A DNA stretch of 64,000 bases from Peribacillus deserti (GCF_016909175.1 NZ_JAFBFI010000002.1:310001-374000), one strand, 5' to 3'; numbered from the stretch's first letter, positions 44,788 through 54,207 are shown. The notes: generated from the letters alone by a model not told the origin. Translations and numbers: made by a program.

Positions 44788-45444
44788 TTACCCATTTTCC
44801 TGGAAGATTTCCTTAATGAACGTTTCAAGATAATTGACGCTTGTCATTTTTTGATTGCATATGGAACTGTCAAAACAGATATAGTTGCCAATAGCTTTAT
44901 AGTAATCCGGATTGTTAATCTTTTTAGCTTTTGTTACAGACGATATAAAAGCTACCTGCCCATGAGTATTGCAGAAAGAACAAACATTATTTCGGCTTAG
45001 CAAATTGTATCTGCATTCAATCCCAACTAATTTCTTATTCATCTCATAAATTAAAAATTTTTTATTTGTACCTATATCCGTCCAGCTTAGATAAGTGATG
45101 CTTTCCAAATCAATGGAATCTAAATTCGGCATTTTCAACTTTTTATTTTTAGGGAACATTTTTTTTATTTGCTGGTCCGTTATATTTGGAAATAAAAGTA
45201 AAAAAGATGATGCATTTTCCAAATAATGATCGAATTCGGCTTCCGTTTTTAGCCGGGACAAATCAAGCACATCCAGCTGATTGTCTGCAGCGTTTGGAAA
45301 AAGGTCGATAATCTTTGAATAAGCACTATCTTTCACTGCATTAATCACATTTTTATCGGAACCTTTTTTGTAAGAATCTTTAATAACGTCCACTTGTTTT
45401 CTAATAAAATTAAATTCATGATTTCTAATGAATTTTTCAGCCAT
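44788..45444 (-). CDS. FusB/FusC-type elongation factor G-binding protein
   Basis: 218 residues: helical N-terminal FBP domain (FIRNHEFNFIRKQVDVIK) and a C-terminal treble-clef zinc finger with CSFCNTHGQVAF and CFDSSICN. Family members FusB/FusC bind EF-G and release it from fusidic-acid-stalled ribosomes, giving low-level resistance. ATG at 45444 follows GGAGGCATATA. Monocistronic. Confidence 0.85.
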   Translation of the reverse strand: MAEKFIRNHEFNFIRKQVDVIKDSYKKGSDKNVINAVKDSAYSKIIDLFPNAADNQLDVLDLSRLKTEAEFDHYLENASSFLLLFPNITDQQIKKMFPKNKKLKMPNLDSIDLESITYLSWTDIGTNKKFLIYEMNKKLVGIECRYNLLSRNNVCSFCNTHGQVAFISSVTKAKKINNPDYYKAIGNYICFDSSICNQKMTSVNYLETFIKEIFQENG

Positions 45445-45544
45445 TATATGCCTCCGAAACATAATTTGGTTTTCCTTTCATTATATAGAATAGTCGAAGA
45501 GAACTCATGTACAAAACAATATAGAAACAAATTCTCCACATATA

Positions 45545-45581
45545 AAGCACTACTCATTTAACAATAAAATAAGTAGTGCTT
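45545..45581 (-). terminator. Terminator downstream of the lipoprotein gene
   Basis: Perfect stem AAGCACTACT / AGTAGTGCTT with a 17-base loop; T-rich minus-strand tail is weak. A second, imperfect GC-rich fold (GGCGGATT...GGATTGCC) lies at 45614-45655. Confidence 0.55.
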
Positions 45582-45663
45582 CTAACAGTTTATTTACATT
45601 TCAGCTGCAAAAAAAAGGCGGATTACGGGAATCTGCACACTGGCCGGATTGCCTCCTCTTTAT

Positions 45664-46287
45664 TTATTTTCCTTTGGTTTTCTTTATTCTGCAGGAAAAG
45701 ACGTACACATTTTCATTTTCCTTCAGGATGGTTTTTAATGAATTAGGTTCATTTAATACTGGTGTTAGTATGTCAGTTTTGAGTGAATTATGGATATATG
45801 TTCCGATAACGACGAATTTGTCATGCTGAAGCTTTTTTTCCCCTGCTAGGGAATCGGATGCAAACGCTGCCCCTTCTTCGACATCCAGCTTTTCTACGGT
45901 ACTTCCCTTTGCACCTTCAAGTGTTGCAAACCAAAGACGTTCTTTTTGATCGCCTGGTAAATAGTCTAATCCTATAGAAATACGGGATTCTCCTTTATTC
46001 AAAGAGCTGGACATATGAATAAACGTTTGCTTTAACTGATTCTCAGCATAATGGTCAACTTTAACTTCCACCGTTTCATTTTTAGTTAATAGCAGTTTAT
46101 AAACAAATAATTCACCTGGATCAATGGGAGTCAAAGAGCTGAATTCTTTTTCTTTCTGAGTTAATGTATAGGGCTGTATGGATGAATAGCTGGATTCTTG
46201 ATTTTTGGTATTCTGGACTGGGTGATTTGTACACCCGCTGCTGATAGAGAGAGTTATGAGCAGCAAACTGAATAATTTCATTTTCAT
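45664..46287 (-). CDS. Lipoprotein of unknown function
   Basis: 207 residues with a lipobox ISSGC at about 15-19, so it should be lipid-anchored outside the membrane. The mature part is polar, beta-rich, and unrecognised. Start follows AGTGGAGTAATTA. It lies 55 bp downstream of the peptidase-E-like gene and may be cotranscribed. Confidence 0.7.
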   Translation of the reverse strand: MKMKLFSLLLITLSISSGCTNHPVQNTKNQESSYSSIQPYTLTQKEKEFSSLTPIDPGELFVYKLLLTKNETVEVKVDHYAENQLKQTFIHMSSSLNKGESRISIGLDYLPGDQKERLWFATLEGAKGSTVEKLDVEEGAAFASDSLAGEKKLQHDKFVVIGTYIHNSLKTDILTPVLNEPNSLKTILKENENVYVFSCRIKKTKGK

Positions 46288-46342
46288 TAATTACTCCACT
46301 TAAAATTATTTGTACCATTTAATACCTGTTTTACTTGCTCAT

Positions 46343-46999
46343 TTATGTAGTCGACTCTACGTTATTAGCTGTATACCTATATACCTTTTTACCCTCTTCA
46401 AAAGAAAGCTTTTCATTAATAAAATAGGCGCAGGTTCCATCGTCTAATCCAAAACCAATAGTTGCGTTTGTTTTCATGACTGCTGTTTTTAGATTTTCTT
46501 CTTCATTCCATTTAGAAAAATGAACACTAACTACACAATCATTTAATAACCCAAGTCCGTCAAGAAAAAGATGGACGTTCTTTTTGTTGTCAATTGGAGG
46601 GATCACACAGATAGAGGGGCTAATGAGTGCTCCTGCTGAAAATCCTGCTACCGGAACTCCATTTTGATACATGGCTTGAATACATTTGCCAACCTCAGTG
46701 CCAACTATATATTTCTGATATCGCTCAGTATCCCCGCCGCCAATAATAATTCCTGTGCATTCTGAAAGGTTACTGACTATTTCCTCTGGAGAGATATGAA
46801 GAGGTATATATATGTAATGATGAATTCCATTTTCCTTTAATACCGCAGTGTACCTGTTCATATAATCCTGCCAGCCGTCTCTTTCTATAAATAAAATGGC
46901 AGTTTTTCCGATCTTAGAGACAAGCCCGGCAAATCTTCTTCCCATTTTTTCAAGAAAGGGAGGACTTCCCCCATGCAAAAATAAATGCCTGTCATTCAA
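46343..46999 (-). CDS. Peptidase E/S51-like class I glutamine amidotransferase fold protein
   Basis: 218 residues with a flavodoxin-like GAT1 core. The nucleophile elbow GFSAGALIS carries Ser as in peptidase E and cyanophycinase, IIIGGGDTERYQ precedes it, and a His in VSVHFSKW may complete the site. Substrate unknown. I use the TTG at 46999, eight bases after GGAGGTGATTAAA; the frame start at 47014 is inside the ribosome site. Confidence 0.75.
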   Translation of the reverse strand: MNDRHLFLHGGSPPFLEKMGRRFAGLVSKIGKTAILFIERDGWQDYMNRYTAVLKENGIHHYIYIPLHISPEEIVSNLSECTGIIIGGGDTERYQKYIVGTEVGKCIQAMYQNGVPVAGFSAGALISPSICVIPPIDNKKNVHLFLDGLGLLNDCVVSVHFSKWNEEENLKTAVMKTNATIGFGLDDGTCAYFINEKLSFEEGKKVYRYTANNVESTT

Positions 47000-47085
47000 T
47001 TTAATCACCTCCAAATTATGATTCTAATTATATTCTATATGGACATAAAAAACCTTTGTTCCTGGAAAAAATTGTATAAGAAAGG

Positions 47086-47429
47086 TTAATTACCGACTAA
47101 AACGAAGACATTCCCGTCCGGAGCTTTCATTACAGCAACATGCCCTCCTAGGGAATTTGGAAAAGGAGAACGAATCATTCTACTTCAGCATTTCCTTTCA
47201 AGCTTTCGTAAGTTTTAAGCACATCATCGACTAAGATTTCTATTTCTGTAAATGGAAGATCGCTGTTGTTTTTTAATACTAATTCTGAATCACCTTCAGG
47301 AAATCTCATACCAACAAGTCTCCAATGTACTTTAGTATCCTGAAATGTATTCCTCCATTTTGTCTGTATAAATGGCCGCGCATTCAATTTTTTTCCACAT
47401 TCGGTTGCCTCCAAATATTTTTCATCCAT
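47086..47429 (-). pseudogene. VOC family protein, degraded
   Basis: VHWRLVGMRFPEGDSELVLK and ILVDDVLKTYESLKGN are VOC-typical, but the frame stops after NAEVE at 47175. The expected end, IRSPFPNSLGGHVAVMKAPD and GNVFVLVGN, continues in another frame to 47086. The first strand-helix unit of the domain is unrecognisable. So both an early loss and a late one-base frameshift are present. Confidence 0.75.
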
Positions 47430-47624
47430 ATAGAATAAAAACCAATTCCTCTATATCGTGCTCTTTTTGAACAGCTGCAGAACAAGGGCGGCCCTGTCCA
47501 GTTCTTCTTCATACTAACTCATGGGCTACTTTCTTCATTTTATCAAACATATTTTTCTACCATTATTATGTTTATATATTTACCTTCTCTGGGAAATATT
47601 AAGGAAACATAGGGAGGTTAAAAG

Positions 47625-48413
47625 ATGGCGTATCATCCACCGAGGAAAATAGCTGAAATTGCAATTGATGCTGGTGTCAAAAAGGTTGCCCTTAATTTGA
47701 GAAGTATGCTTGTTCTAGGATTTCTGGGAGGCGCGTTCATTTCCATAGGTTTTTTGCTTGATATTAGGGTGTCGGCGGATTTGCCGGCGGATTGGGGGAC
47801 ATTTGGTGCCTTTATAGGTGCAGCCGTTTTCCCGCTTGGTCTTATTTTGATTATTCTTGCTGGCGGAGAGCTTTTAACGGGCAATATGATGGCTGTCCCT
47901 TTAGCCTACTATATGAAGCGAATTACTTTAGGCTCTTTATTAAGAAATTGGGGAATCATCACACTTGCTAACTTTGCAGGAGCTGTTTTTGTAGCATACT
48001 TTTTTGGACATATTGTTGGGTTGACAGAGGAAGGGGCTTATCTGGCTAAAACAGTCTCAATTGCTGATCATAAAATTCATGAAGGATTCTTGGAAAGTTT
48101 GGTCTCGGCAATAGGGTGCAACTGGCTCGTGGGATTGTCTGTCTGGCTTGCGTATGGTGCCGAGGATATGAGCGGAAAAATCCTGGGAATCTGGTTTCCC
48201 ATCATGGGATTTGTAGCCATCGGTTTTCAGCATATTGTGGCAAATATGTTTGTAATTCCTGCAGCTATTTTTGCAGGTCATTCCAACTGGGCCGAATTTA
48301 TTCATAATTTCATTCCTGTTTTTATAGGAAATGCTATTGGCGGCAGCCTTTTCGTTGCAATGGCCTATTATCTATCCTTTAAAGATGACTTAACCCAGAC
48401 TGAAAAGGGCTGA
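47625..48413 (+). CDS. Formate/nitrite transporter family channel
   Basis: 262 residues, six membrane segments, the FNT pentameric channel family. LAGGELLTGNMM (around 84) and NWLVGLSVW (around 170) are the two half-helix signatures, with the gating His in the VANMF region (FQHIVANMFVIP). Carries formate, nitrite or a related anion. Start follows AGGGAGGTTAAAAG. It is 4 kb from selA; formate dehydrogenase is a common selenoenzyme, but none is in the window. Confidence 0.9.
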   Translation: MAYHPPRKIAEIAIDAGVKKVALNLRSMLVLGFLGGAFISIGFLLDIRVSADLPADWGTFGAFIGAAVFPLGLILIILAGGELLTGNMMAVPLAYYMKRITLGSLLRNWGIITLANFAGAVFVAYFFGHIVGLTEEGAYLAKTVSIADHKIHEGFLESLVSAIGCNWLVGLSVWLAYGAEDMSGKILGIWFPIMGFVAIGFQHIVANMFVIPAAIFAGHSNWAEFIHNFIPVFIGNAIGGSLFVAMAYYLSFKDDLTQTEKG

Positions 48414-48419
48414 TAATCC

Positions 48420-48470
48420 CCCGGGTATTTTTTGCTTATGAATTTTAAGCAATGCCCGGTTTTTTGTTTT
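48420..48470 (+). terminator. Terminator of the FNT gene
   Basis: Stem CCGGGTATT...TTGCTTA with TAAGCAATGCCCGG and T6GT4. Confidence 0.85.
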
Positions 48471-48495
48471 TTCTAAAATTGTATCCCTAAACCAT

Positions 48496-48630
48496 TTAGC
48501 GATTTTTTAATTCTTCCATTAATTCTTTCCTATGGATATAAAAATAGATTAAATAGGGCAGGCATAAGATAAATAACATTTGAGCGGCGGTTAATATTTC
48601 TTCTAATATACCCAGAATTTGTTCCTTCAT
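48496..48630 (-). CDS. Small single-pass membrane peptide
   Basis: 44 residues: KEQILGILEEILTAAQMLFI then LCLPYLIYFYIHRKELMEEL. A very strong GAGGAGGAAAT ribosome site precedes the ATG at 48630. One membrane helix at about 14-32 with a basic cytoplasmic tail. Function unknown. Confidence 0.65.
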   Translation of the reverse strand: MKEQILGILEEILTAAQMLFILCLPYLIYFYIHRKELMEELKNR

Positions 48631-48773
48631 ATTTCCTCCTCGGCAATACGCCCTTTAAACAGGAATTCTTCTATCCATAAATACCTTTTGCGTTCAATAT
48701 AACATAAAGGCAAGTTCGAGAAAAATAATTATTTTCAACTTTTCTGTTATTCTAGATATTAATTGTTTTTTCA

Positions 48774-48809
48774 GCAAAAAAAGCAGTTCTTCCAATCGAA
48801 GAACCGCTT
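48774..48809 (-). terminator. Terminator of the small gene at 48856
   Basis: Stem AAGCAGTTCTTC / GAAGAACCGCTT (one mismatch), five-base loop, T7 on the minus strand. Confidence 0.8.
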
Positions 48810-48855
48810 CATGAAAGGCTGTCATAAACAGCTCTGGTCTTTCTGGTTTCTCAGG

Positions 48856-49014
48856 TCATCCGCCTTGCGTGTCTGCACCGCTCAGTCCTGCTGGATCGAT
48901 CACTTCATTATTTCCAGTATCTTTAGCACCTTTGCGCTCTTGGTCAGTTTCGAACTCTACATTGGGATCCATATCTCGTGCTTTCTTTAACAGCTCATCA
49001 TTGCTGCCGCTCAT
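48856..49014 (-). CDS. Small acidic hydrophilic protein
   Basis: 52 residues, Asp/Glu/Asn-rich: SGSNDELLKKARDMDPNVEF ... AGLSGADTQGG. ATG at 49014 follows GGAGGTGAACGT. No family recognised; size and location next to sspI suggest a spore-associated protein, which is inference. Confidence 0.6.
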   Translation of the reverse strand: MSGSNDELLKKARDMDPNVEFETDQERKGAKDTGNNEVIDPAGLSGADTQGG

Positions 49015-49072
49015 ACGTTCACCTCCAAATTTTGGCTTTACAGTCAAATGCCTAAAGTAATCACTATTGTAA

Positions 49073-49282
49073 TTATTTAGCTAAACCGCCGGCTAATCGC
49101 TGAAGCATCTCTTTCTTATCGTTCTCAGAAGCATTTTGCCAAATGATTTCAAATAACACTCCTAGTCCTGGAAGCATTAATTCTTCCCCGCTTTGGACAG
49201 CGTCAACTATTGTATCTTCTAATTCTTCCCGGGAATTTCCCGTTACATTCTGAATGACTGCATTTCGAATATTGATAGCCAT
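49073..49282 (-). CDS. sspI: Small acid-soluble spore protein I
   Basis: 69 residues: [20 protein letters not shown] and [20 protein letters not shown], diagnostic of SspI, a minor SASP of the spore core expressed in the forespore. ATG at 49282 follows GGAGGGATCATC; the longer frame to 49348 is rejected for lack of a ribosome site. Confidence 0.95.
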   Translation of the reverse strand: MAINIRNAVIQNVTGNSREELEDTIVDAVQSGEELMLPGLGVLFEIIWQNASENDKKEMLQRLAGGLAK

Positions 49283-49376
49283 GATGATCCCTCCATTATT
49301 TTTAGCTCTCATCATAGTTTTTCGCGAACTTGGATAAATATGTATCATTATTGAAAAACAAAAAGCACTCCTCTGT

Positions 49377-49811
49377 TCAGGAGCGCGCTGTTAAATCTTT
49401 TTTTAAATAATAATGAGTGTATTCTCCTCCTGCATTTTCAATGCTTCCAAAAACATCGTAACCCTGCTTTTGATAAAAGCCCAAAGCCTGAAAACTCAGA
49501 GTATCAAGTTTAATGAAATCACAGTTTTTATCTATTGCAATTCTTTCCGCTTCTGAGAGCAACTTTTGTCCATACCCAGCCTGACGGATTTTAGAATCGA
49601 TAAATAAATAATGAACCTCCATCCAGTTCCAGCGGATTTCACTTAGTATGCCGCCCCATACTTTGCCTGTCTCATCCTTCAGATATAAATTAACCTCCTC
49701 ATGCCGTCCCTTTAACTCATCACGAAAATGCTGAGCATTAAACTCATACATTTTTTTATTAATAATATCTTTATCTGATGTATTTTGCTCTGCGGAAATA
49801 ACTAATTCCAT
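49377..49811 (-). CDS. GNAT family N-acetyltransferase
   Basis: 144-residue acetyltransferase. The acetyl-CoA loop is in [15 protein letters not shown] (R-x2-G-x-G), followed by [20 protein letters not shown], whose [12 protein letters not shown] is the motif-B signature. Substrate unknown. Start after GAGGAAAAGCA. A broken GNAT gene follows upstream on the same strand. Confidence 0.85.
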   Translation of the reverse strand: MELVISAEQNTSDKDIINKKMYEFNAQHFRDELKGRHEEVNLYLKDETGKVWGGILSEIRWNWMEVHYLFIDSKIRQAGYGQKLLSEAERIAIDKNCDFIKLDTLSFQALGFYQKQGYDVFGSIENAGGEYTHYYLKKDLTARS

Positions 49812-49864
49812 TGCTTTTCCTCATTTCTAGCTTGATAAAAAATTTTTCTACTGCTTCGGCCATA

Positions 49865-50297
49865 CTACAAGCGCTTTATTAAATTTTGGGATTCTACGGA
49901 TGGATGAGCGGCTTTATAAAGCTTCTTAGCACATGCCTCCCTCGCTTTTTGAAAGCAAAACTTAAAGAATATTTTTCCTGCACCTTTATTTCTAAAGCCA
50001 TTTGAGAAATGTATATAAGAAAGGTCAAGGTATTCTTTCCTGGTACCAAAGAGCTCTCCTTCAACACTAGCAAATCCAAATAAATGGCTATGCAAAGACT
50101 CCTATAATGATACCTCCGGACCTTAAACAATCTTGAAGGGTCTTGATGACAAGCTTCTTTACTTCATTGTTCCAATCAATGATAAACGAATCAGCTTTTA
50201 ATTTGTATTGTTCATTCTCTTTGAACCAAACTTGATTGGTTTCTTGAAATCGATCGAAGTTGTCTAAGATCGTATATCTAATGTCACTTAGATGCAT
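49865..50297 (-). pseudogene. GNAT family acetyltransferase, frameshifted
   Basis: The first ~68 residues (start 50297) end at GGIIIGVFA with a TAG. The rest (SHLFGFASVEGELFGTRKEY ... RNKGAGKIFFKFCFQKAREA ... HPSVESQ) continues one frame away from 50095. One extra base near 50088-50095 separates them. The C-terminal end also looks shifted. Acetyl-CoA-loop R-x2-G-x-G is still recognisable. Confidence 0.75.
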
Positions 50298-50399
50298 TTT
50301 TCATGGCATTACTCTCCTAAAATGACCGTTGAAATATATATTCAATCGTTTTCTCACTAAGAGAAAAAGTAAAGCTGCCGGAATAATCGGCAGCACATC

Positions 50400-50885
50400 C
50401 TACTTTCGGTCATAAACACAAAAATAATAATCATATGGATTTTTTTCATCTTTAGGACCTTTTTCTCTAGAAACCAATTGCCATTCTTCTTCGTTTATTT
50501 TTGGAAAATGAGTATCTCCTTCGAATTCATCTTCAATTAACGTTATATACATACGGTCTGCGATGGAAAATGTAAGATTAAAAATCTCTGCGCCGCCAAT
50601 TATAAAAAACTCGTCTTTACTGCTTTCCTCTAAGTTAGTTATTTCTTCGATTGTATGTATAATTGTACAACCTTCAGCTTTATAGTGACGATTTCTAGTT
50701 AAAATAATGTTTTCTCTTCCTGACAAAGGCCGTCCAATCGATTCATGAGTTTTTCTTCCCATTATAATAGGATGTCCCATTGTCACTTGCTTAAAAAATT
50801 TTAAATCTGCAGGCAGATGCCAAGGAAGATCATTATTTCTTCCGATGACACGATTCTGATCCATAGCTACTAGAAATGAAATCAA
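50400..50885 (-). CDS. folA: Dihydrofolate reductase
   Basis: 161-residue NADPH-dependent enzyme making tetrahydrofolate, the trimethoprim target. Active site: NRVIGRNNDLPWHLPADLKF with the substrate Asp in PADL; NADPH motifs GRKTHESIGRPLSGR and FIIGGAEIFN. TTG start at 50885 behind AAAGGAGAGGGACTAAA gives the family length; a longer frame adds 68 unrelated residues. No thymidylate synthase is adjacent, unlike many Bacillus. Confidence 0.93.
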   Translation of the reverse strand: MISFLVAMDQNRVIGRNNDLPWHLPADLKFFKQVTMGHPIIMGRKTHESIGRPLSGRENIILTRNRHYKAEGCTIIHTIEEITNLEESSKDEFFIIGGAEIFNLTFSIADRMYITLIEDEFEGDTHFPKINEEEWQLVSREKGPKDEKNPYDYYFCVYDRK

Positions 50886-51360
50886 TTTAGTCCCTCTCCT
50901 TTTGCAGTAAGGTTTTAGATAGTATACCTGTCTACAATTATAACTGAAGAAACCTAAAGCCATGTAATTAATAATCCCTTTACAAGACAATCCTAGCCAT
51001 TTGCCATAGAGGATACAGGCAGTGATTAGACCACTAAAGATTATTAATGAGAATGGAGAACAAAACGGCTTTACATTGTGCCTGTACAAAGTAATTAAAA
51101 TCTTTAAGTTGGCACATTATATAAGACTCATTTTTCCAATTCAGATGTAACAAGTTCATATGTAATGCTTGTGCAAAAACTTAAAAAGGATGAATGAGTG
51201 TATAAGACATTCACCATCGGGTGTACCGTGCCTTCGCTGCCGTTACAACGTTGAATTTGAATCATTTTCCAGACAAGATATTCGTTATAAACGGTGTAAG
51301 TCATTTTTTCTCTACATAAAATTTTGTTATCAGCCTGAGAAAAGAATTGGTACGTGCCAA
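50886..51360. other. Intergenic region upstream of folA
   Basis: About 475 bp. ORFs present have no ribosome sites and no family resemblance. It presumably holds the folA promoter; no structured element seen. Confidence 0.45.
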
Positions 51361-51391
51361 TGAAAAATAGCTGCCATTGTATCGTGGCAGC
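51361..51391 (-). terminator. Terminator of the membrane gene at 51403
   Basis: Stem GCTGCCA / TGGCAGC, eight-base loop, minus-strand tail TATTTTTCATT. Confidence 0.75.
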
Positions 51392-51402
51392 ATAATAGAA
51401 TA

Positions 51403-51843
51403 TTATAGAGATTCTCCCTTTCCTCTAAGCTTATTAAAATAGAGAAAGATAGGCAGCGGGATGATGATGAATCCAAGGCTTTTGATCAATTGATTTTTCG
51501 CTTCATTTTTCACTCGGTCTTTATGGTCATTAACAGCCGTTTCGTACTGGCGTCTAAGCTCTTCCTCACTTAATCCAGATTCCTTTTTGTCCGCTTCATT
51601 ATTCTTTAAATCAACAAATTCATTATAGCTTTGGTAGAAGGCTGGTGGGCTGACCAGATCCGCAGCAGCCATGAAAATGGATATGCCGCCGCCAATCGTC
51701 ATCATTAAAGTGGCAAAGAGTACCAAATAGATATATAAATGGCGAAACACGCTCTCATCTCCTTTCCCTTTATTTTTAAGCACTGCCCCAATAATGAAAG
51801 CAATAATCACTATGGGCAGCAAAACATATAGAAGGACTAACAC
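51403..51843 (-). CDS. Membrane protein, unknown function
   Basis: 146 residues, three hydrophobic segments (about 2-22, 36-58, 122-138) and a charged helical loop LSEEELRRQYETAVNDHKDR between the last two. Family not recognised. The GTG at 51843 is 16 bases from GGAGG; an in-frame CTG nine bases earlier has normal spacing (start ambiguity). It follows selA in the same direction with a 92-bp gap. Confidence 0.55.
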   Translation of the reverse strand: MLVLLYVLLPIVIIAFIIGAVLKNKGKGDESVFRHLYIYLVLFATLMMTIGGGISIFMAAADLVSPPAFYQSYNEFVDLKNNEADKKESGLSEEELRRQYETAVNDHKDRVKNEAKNQLIKSLGFIIIPLPIFLYFNKLRGKGESL

Positions 51844-51935
51844 AATGGCCAGATTCTCTCCCTCCTTTCCAATTTTTTTAGTATCCTTTCATATATATGA
51901 CGAATCCTTTCGGAGTTTGTTACTAAATATCCTGC

Positions 51936-53345
51936 TTATTTTTTCAGTGTTTTAAGTACTTCGGCTACTTTAAATATTTCTTCCTGTCTTAATGTTCTCA
52001 CATCAAAAAAGACTCTTTCATGAATAATACGAGCAGCCACAGCGGGTTCGCTTAGTCGCAGTCTTTCGTGAAATGCAGATGGTGAGAGTACTGGGTGTGC
52101 AACGCTCACACCAAACGTATCCAGCTCTACTCCTGGCATAGTACCGCCGCCAATCGTACTTGTTTCTTCTGCAACAAAAGCAGTATAACCCTTAGAAAGT
52201 TCATGAATCGTTTTGCATAAGTCTTCTGCTTTTTCGTAAAGCTCTTCGGGGGAAGCAAGAATATCGGCCAGCGTAGGATTCATATATCGCACACTGCCTC
52301 CTTTTAGGTAATCCAGTAATGTAGCTTCAAGGGCAGCAAGTGTCATTTTATCAACACGAAGAACCCGCGCAAGCTGATGCTTCTTCAATCTTTCTATGAA
52401 TTGTTTTTTTCCAGCAATAATACCTGCCTGCGGACCGCCGAGCAGTTTATCCCCGCTAAAAGAAACAAGGTCAGTACCAGCTGACAAAACATCTTTCACC
52501 AAAGGCTCCTCGCCCACTCCAAAACTTCCAAGATCAAATAAAACACCGCTCCCAAGGTCTTCATAAAACAAGATATGTTCGTGCTTTGCGGCAAGCTCGG
52601 CCATGTCAATGGCTTCTACGGTTTTAGTAAAGCCAATTGTTTTAAAATTGGACGTATGTACCTTCATTACAATTGCGGTATTTTCGTTGATTGCATTTTC
52701 ATAATCAGACAAATGAGTTTTATTAGTGGTTCCTACCTCAATCAGCTTCGCACCACTTTCTTCCATAATGGAGGATATTCGAAAAGACCCGCCGATTTCT
52801 ACAAGCTGTCCTCTCGATACAATCACATCTTTATCTTTGGCAAGTGCCCGCAGGATAAGAAAAACAGCTGCCGCATTGTTATTTACAACCATGGCTGCTT
52901 CCGCACCCGTAATTTCACAGATCCACTCTTCGATATGTTCATGGCGCGAACCGCGTTCCCCTTTTTCAAGACGATATTCGAGATTCGAATAATTTCGGGC
53001 TATATTAACGACATGGTTAATAGCCGATTCACTTAGCCTGGCTCGGCCTAAATTAGTATGTAAAATAGTGCCTGTGGCATTTATGACTCTTTTTAATTTA
53101 TAACCGTAATTTTTTTTCATTTTTGCTTCCAGCGCCGCCAGTATTTCATGTACAAATTCTTCGGTCCCCGGCCTGGCACCTGGCCATTCTTCTTTGATCA
53201 ATTGGGAACGAACCTGGTTCATTTCATTCTTTAAGAGCTGAGTCAGGCGAGCTTGATCCCAGCCGGTCCGTTTTATGAGCTCTAGGAATAAAATATGTTT
53301 TTGAAATTCATGTACAGCAGGTATTAAACGAACTAACTCCTTCAC
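51936..53345 (-). CDS. selA: L-seryl-tRNA(Sec) selenium transferase
   Basis: 469-residue PLP enzyme converting Ser-tRNA(Sec) to Sec-tRNA(Sec) with selenophosphate from SelD. The PLP lysine is K300 in SFSGDKLLGGPQAG; INATGTILHTNLGRA and YSNLEYRLEKGERGSRHEH are hallmark segments. GTG start at 53345 after GGAGGGACAAT. Full length and intact, although surrounded by decayed genes. selB, normally downstream of selA in enterobacteria, is absent from the window. Confidence 0.96.
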   Translation of the reverse strand: MKELVRLIPAVHEFQKHILFLELIKRTGWDQARLTQLLKNEMNQVRSQLIKEEWPGARPGTEEFVHEILAALEAKMKKNYGYKLKRVINATGTILHTNLGRARLSESAINHVVNIARNYSNLEYRLEKGERGSRHEHIEEWICEITGAEAAMVVNNNAAAVFLILRALAKDKDVIVSRGQLVEIGGSFRISSIMEESGAKLIEVGTTNKTHLSDYENAINENTAIVMKVHTSNFKTIGFTKTVEAIDMAELAAKHEHILFYEDLGSGVLFDLGSFGVGEEPLVKDVLSAGTDLVSFSGDKLLGGPQAGIIAGKKQFIERLKKHQLARVLRVDKMTLAALEATLLDYLKGGSVRYMNPTLADILASPEELYEKAEDLCKTIHELSKGYTAFVAEETSTIGGGTMPGVELDTFGVSVAHPVLSPSAFHERLRLSEPAVAARIIHERVFFDVRTLRQEEIFKVAEVLKTLKK

Positions 53346-53438
53346 ATTGTCCCTCCAGCGTTCAGCATTTTCATCATTATAACACTTTTCCTATTAGGCT
53401 CGAATATCCTATAAAAAAGTACACAGAAGGTGAATTGT

Positions 53439-53738
53439 ATGGATTTTGATGAATGGATGAAAGCTTATTCTTTGGATCCCTTTACAACATATTTGGATTA
53501 TACTGTTTTCAGGGTTGATGTATTTAATACGGTAGAAGCATATATTGTGGAAGCTCTTTTGGATCATTGTCATTCTAAGGATTACATGGTATTAGTCAAA
53601 GAAAATGAATTGGTTATTCGTCTGTTAGTGGAAAAGGAACATTTAGAGCGGAAAATATACTTTCCTTCGTCTATCCACTCGAAAACTATTCAGTCTACTT
53701 TAAAAGATGATATTTTAGAAGTAAAGGTTTTTAAGTAA
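53439..53738 (+). CDS. Hsp20/alpha-crystallin-like small protein
   Basis: 99 residues, beta-rich: a strand pattern FRVDVFNTVEAYIVEALLDH ... ELVIRLLVEKEHLERKIYFP ... DDILEVKVF resembles the alpha-crystallin domain (R-x-I/V-x-FP and L-x-V/I-x-V). Weak similarity by eye. ATG at 53439, eight bases after AGAAGG. Divergent from selA. Confidence 0.5.
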   Translation: MDFDEWMKAYSLDPFTTYLDYTVFRVDVFNTVEAYIVEALLDHCHSKDYMVLVKENELVIRLLVEKEHLERKIYFPSSIHSKTIQSTLKDDILEVKVFK

Positions 53739-53758
53739 GAAAGGAGAAGAGGATTAAG

Positions 53759-54114
53759 ATGCTGCACCATGTAGAAAACAATGTATCAGACCTGCCATCT
53801 GCGGCAGATTTTTGGGGATGGATCCTGCCGCAGCTGTTATGTAATCTATCAAAGATGGGATTGGGAATCATCTGGAAACATAAAGACACGTACTTAGTAT
53901 TTGTTCAGTCCGAAGAAAGACATCTGGATCCTCCTTTTCACCGAGCAAAAACAGTCTGAAATATATAGCTTTTCATGGGCACTTACGAGAACCCGTGAAT
54001 GAACTGACGAGTACCATTAAAGAAAAAGGAGTTAGAATTTTATATGAGGACAAGTATCCCTTTGCTGCAGGACCTGGTCATTATGCTGTATTTTCCGAGA
54101 TCCAGACCGCTTAA
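53759..54114 (+). pseudogene. VOC family protein, frameshifted
   Basis: Starts MLHHVENNVSDLPSAADFWG and runs to HRAKTV then TGA at 53959. One frame over it continues NSLKYIAFHGHLREPVNELT ... GPGHYAVFSEIQTA to 54114. Adding one A to the A5 run at 53947-53951 joins it as HRAKNSLKYIAFH. The repaired protein is ~118 residues, the VOC size. Close behind the Hsp20-like gene. Confidence 0.8.
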
Positions 54115-54207
54115 AAGTGGAAGTAGCCGCACCTCCTCTTTCATAATCCATCAAATAATTTCCAAAATTTGATATTTTTATATATGATGAACAACCAGGA
54201 GGAAAAT

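Noticed and set aside
50886-51089. 68-residue N-terminal extension of DHFR
   Set aside because: Unrelated to DHFR; the TTG at 50885 has a strong ribosome site and gives the right length.
51169-51363. 64-residue Cys-rich plus-strand ORF
   Set aside because: No ribosome site and no family resemblance; low-complexity chance ORF in the folA upstream gap.
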